A stretch of 64,000 nucleotides of DNA from Pedobacter psychrophilus (GTDB lineage: Bacteria; Bacteroidota; Bacteroidia; Sphingobacteriales; Sphingobacteriaceae). This document shows positions 63,949 through 64,000 of the stretch, in pieces. Position 1 is the first letter of the stretch, and each line of letters begins with the position of its first letter. The stretch is taken from positions 620,001 through 684,000 of the forward strand of contig NZ_LWHJ01000011.1 of assembly GCF_001652725.1 (NCBI RefSeq), given 5' to 3'. Under the pieces are notes generated by a model. That model did not search any database. It saw nothing but the letters and a program-made list of their open reading frames with translations, and had not been told where the DNA came from. A program made the position numbers and the translations under genes.

Positions 63949-63966
63949 CTTGTATATAACGGGGGT
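63949..63966. repeat. Boundary repeat at the window edge (second cassette-like site)
   Basis: CTTGTATATAAC followed by GGGGG and TTTTG matches the outer end of the palindrome at 62871 (CTTACATATAACGTTTTG) with a G-run insertion. TGCAGATAAC at 63940-63949 also matches the inner end of that palindrome. The rest of this second element lies outside the window. Confidence 0.55.
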
Positions 63967-64000
63967 TTTGTATACCTAAAATATAAAAAATCGCTAAATA

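Noticed and set aside
62871-63960. Calling a true integron
   Set aside because: No integrase gene or attI site is in the window and the core consensus is incomplete; kept only as a cassette-like observation.
1-64000. rRNA, tRNA, riboswitch or phage genes
   Set aside because: No matching sequence patterns were recognised on either strand.

Overview
The window is AT-rich and reads as chromosome of a Bacteroidetes bacterium. It carries type IX secretion (T9SS) sorting domains, a PorP/SprF protein, IgGFc-binding/PKD/CHU_C surface proteins, a flexirubin-free carotenoid cluster, promoters of the TTG-N19/20-TAnnTTTG kind and almost no Shine-Dalgarno sequences. The gene set looks most like Sphingobacteriaceae (Pedobacter and relatives); that placement is inference. 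No rRNA, tRNA or CRISPR array was seen.

Layout. 1-8.4 kb: end of an exopolysaccharide cluster (Wzc-like chain-length protein cut by the window edge, Wzy-like polymerase, Wzx-like flippase, two GT4 glycosyltransferases, a glycosidase-like lipoprotein). 8.4-15.8 kb: housekeeping genes (ung, lysS, a SpoU methyltransferase, a DEAD-box helicase, a YHS protein) mixed with small unknown membrane proteins. 15.9-24.7 kb: a surface module of two giant secreted proteins followed directly by a PorP/SprF gene. 24.7-33.3 kb: purN, a DJ-1/PfpI protein, a dihaem cytochrome, an acetyltransferase, an outer-membrane protein, an amino-acid permease, an LtaS-like sulfatase and a SulP transporter. 33.6-37.5 kb: carotenoid genes, with crtI divergent from crtB, an unknown secreted protein, a lycopene cyclase and an overlapping cytochrome-b5-like gene. 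37.5-53.1 kb: proteases, bacilliredoxin, PAS sensor, Bcp, M23 peptidase, FAH hydrolase, a T9SS cargo protein, Kup, pentapeptide protein, PIF1-like helicase and a flavodoxin-reductase-like protein. 53.3-57.3 kb: hexuronate catabolism (SDR oxidoreductase, uxuA, Na+/solute symporter). 57.4-60.5 kb: a small secreted protein and two tandem PqiA-like membrane proteins.

The right end (60.5-64 kb) is accessory DNA. A REP-associated tyrosine transposase (RAYT) sits behind a tandem array of REP hairpins, two of which carry only the first 16-21 codons of the same transposase gene. The transposase itself has HVN in place of the HUH motif. Next come a coiled-coil protein with a PD-(D/E)xK-like C-terminus and a frameshifted DUF4238 gene. 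The DUF4238 gene lies in a unit of about 1.08 kb bounded by repeats of the form CTTRYATATAAC, with a long imperfect palindrome overlapping its stop codon, which resembles an integron-type gene cassette.

Other unexplained structure: a dispersed intergenic repeat of about 85 bp in three copies (13.8, 27.1 and 60.5 kb) whose central hairpin shows compensatory base changes; a 579-bp tandem two-domain duplication inside the first giant adhesin; a BY-kinase domain that has lost key Walker A and Walker B residues; and a histidine-kinase-like protein that ends at the H-box.
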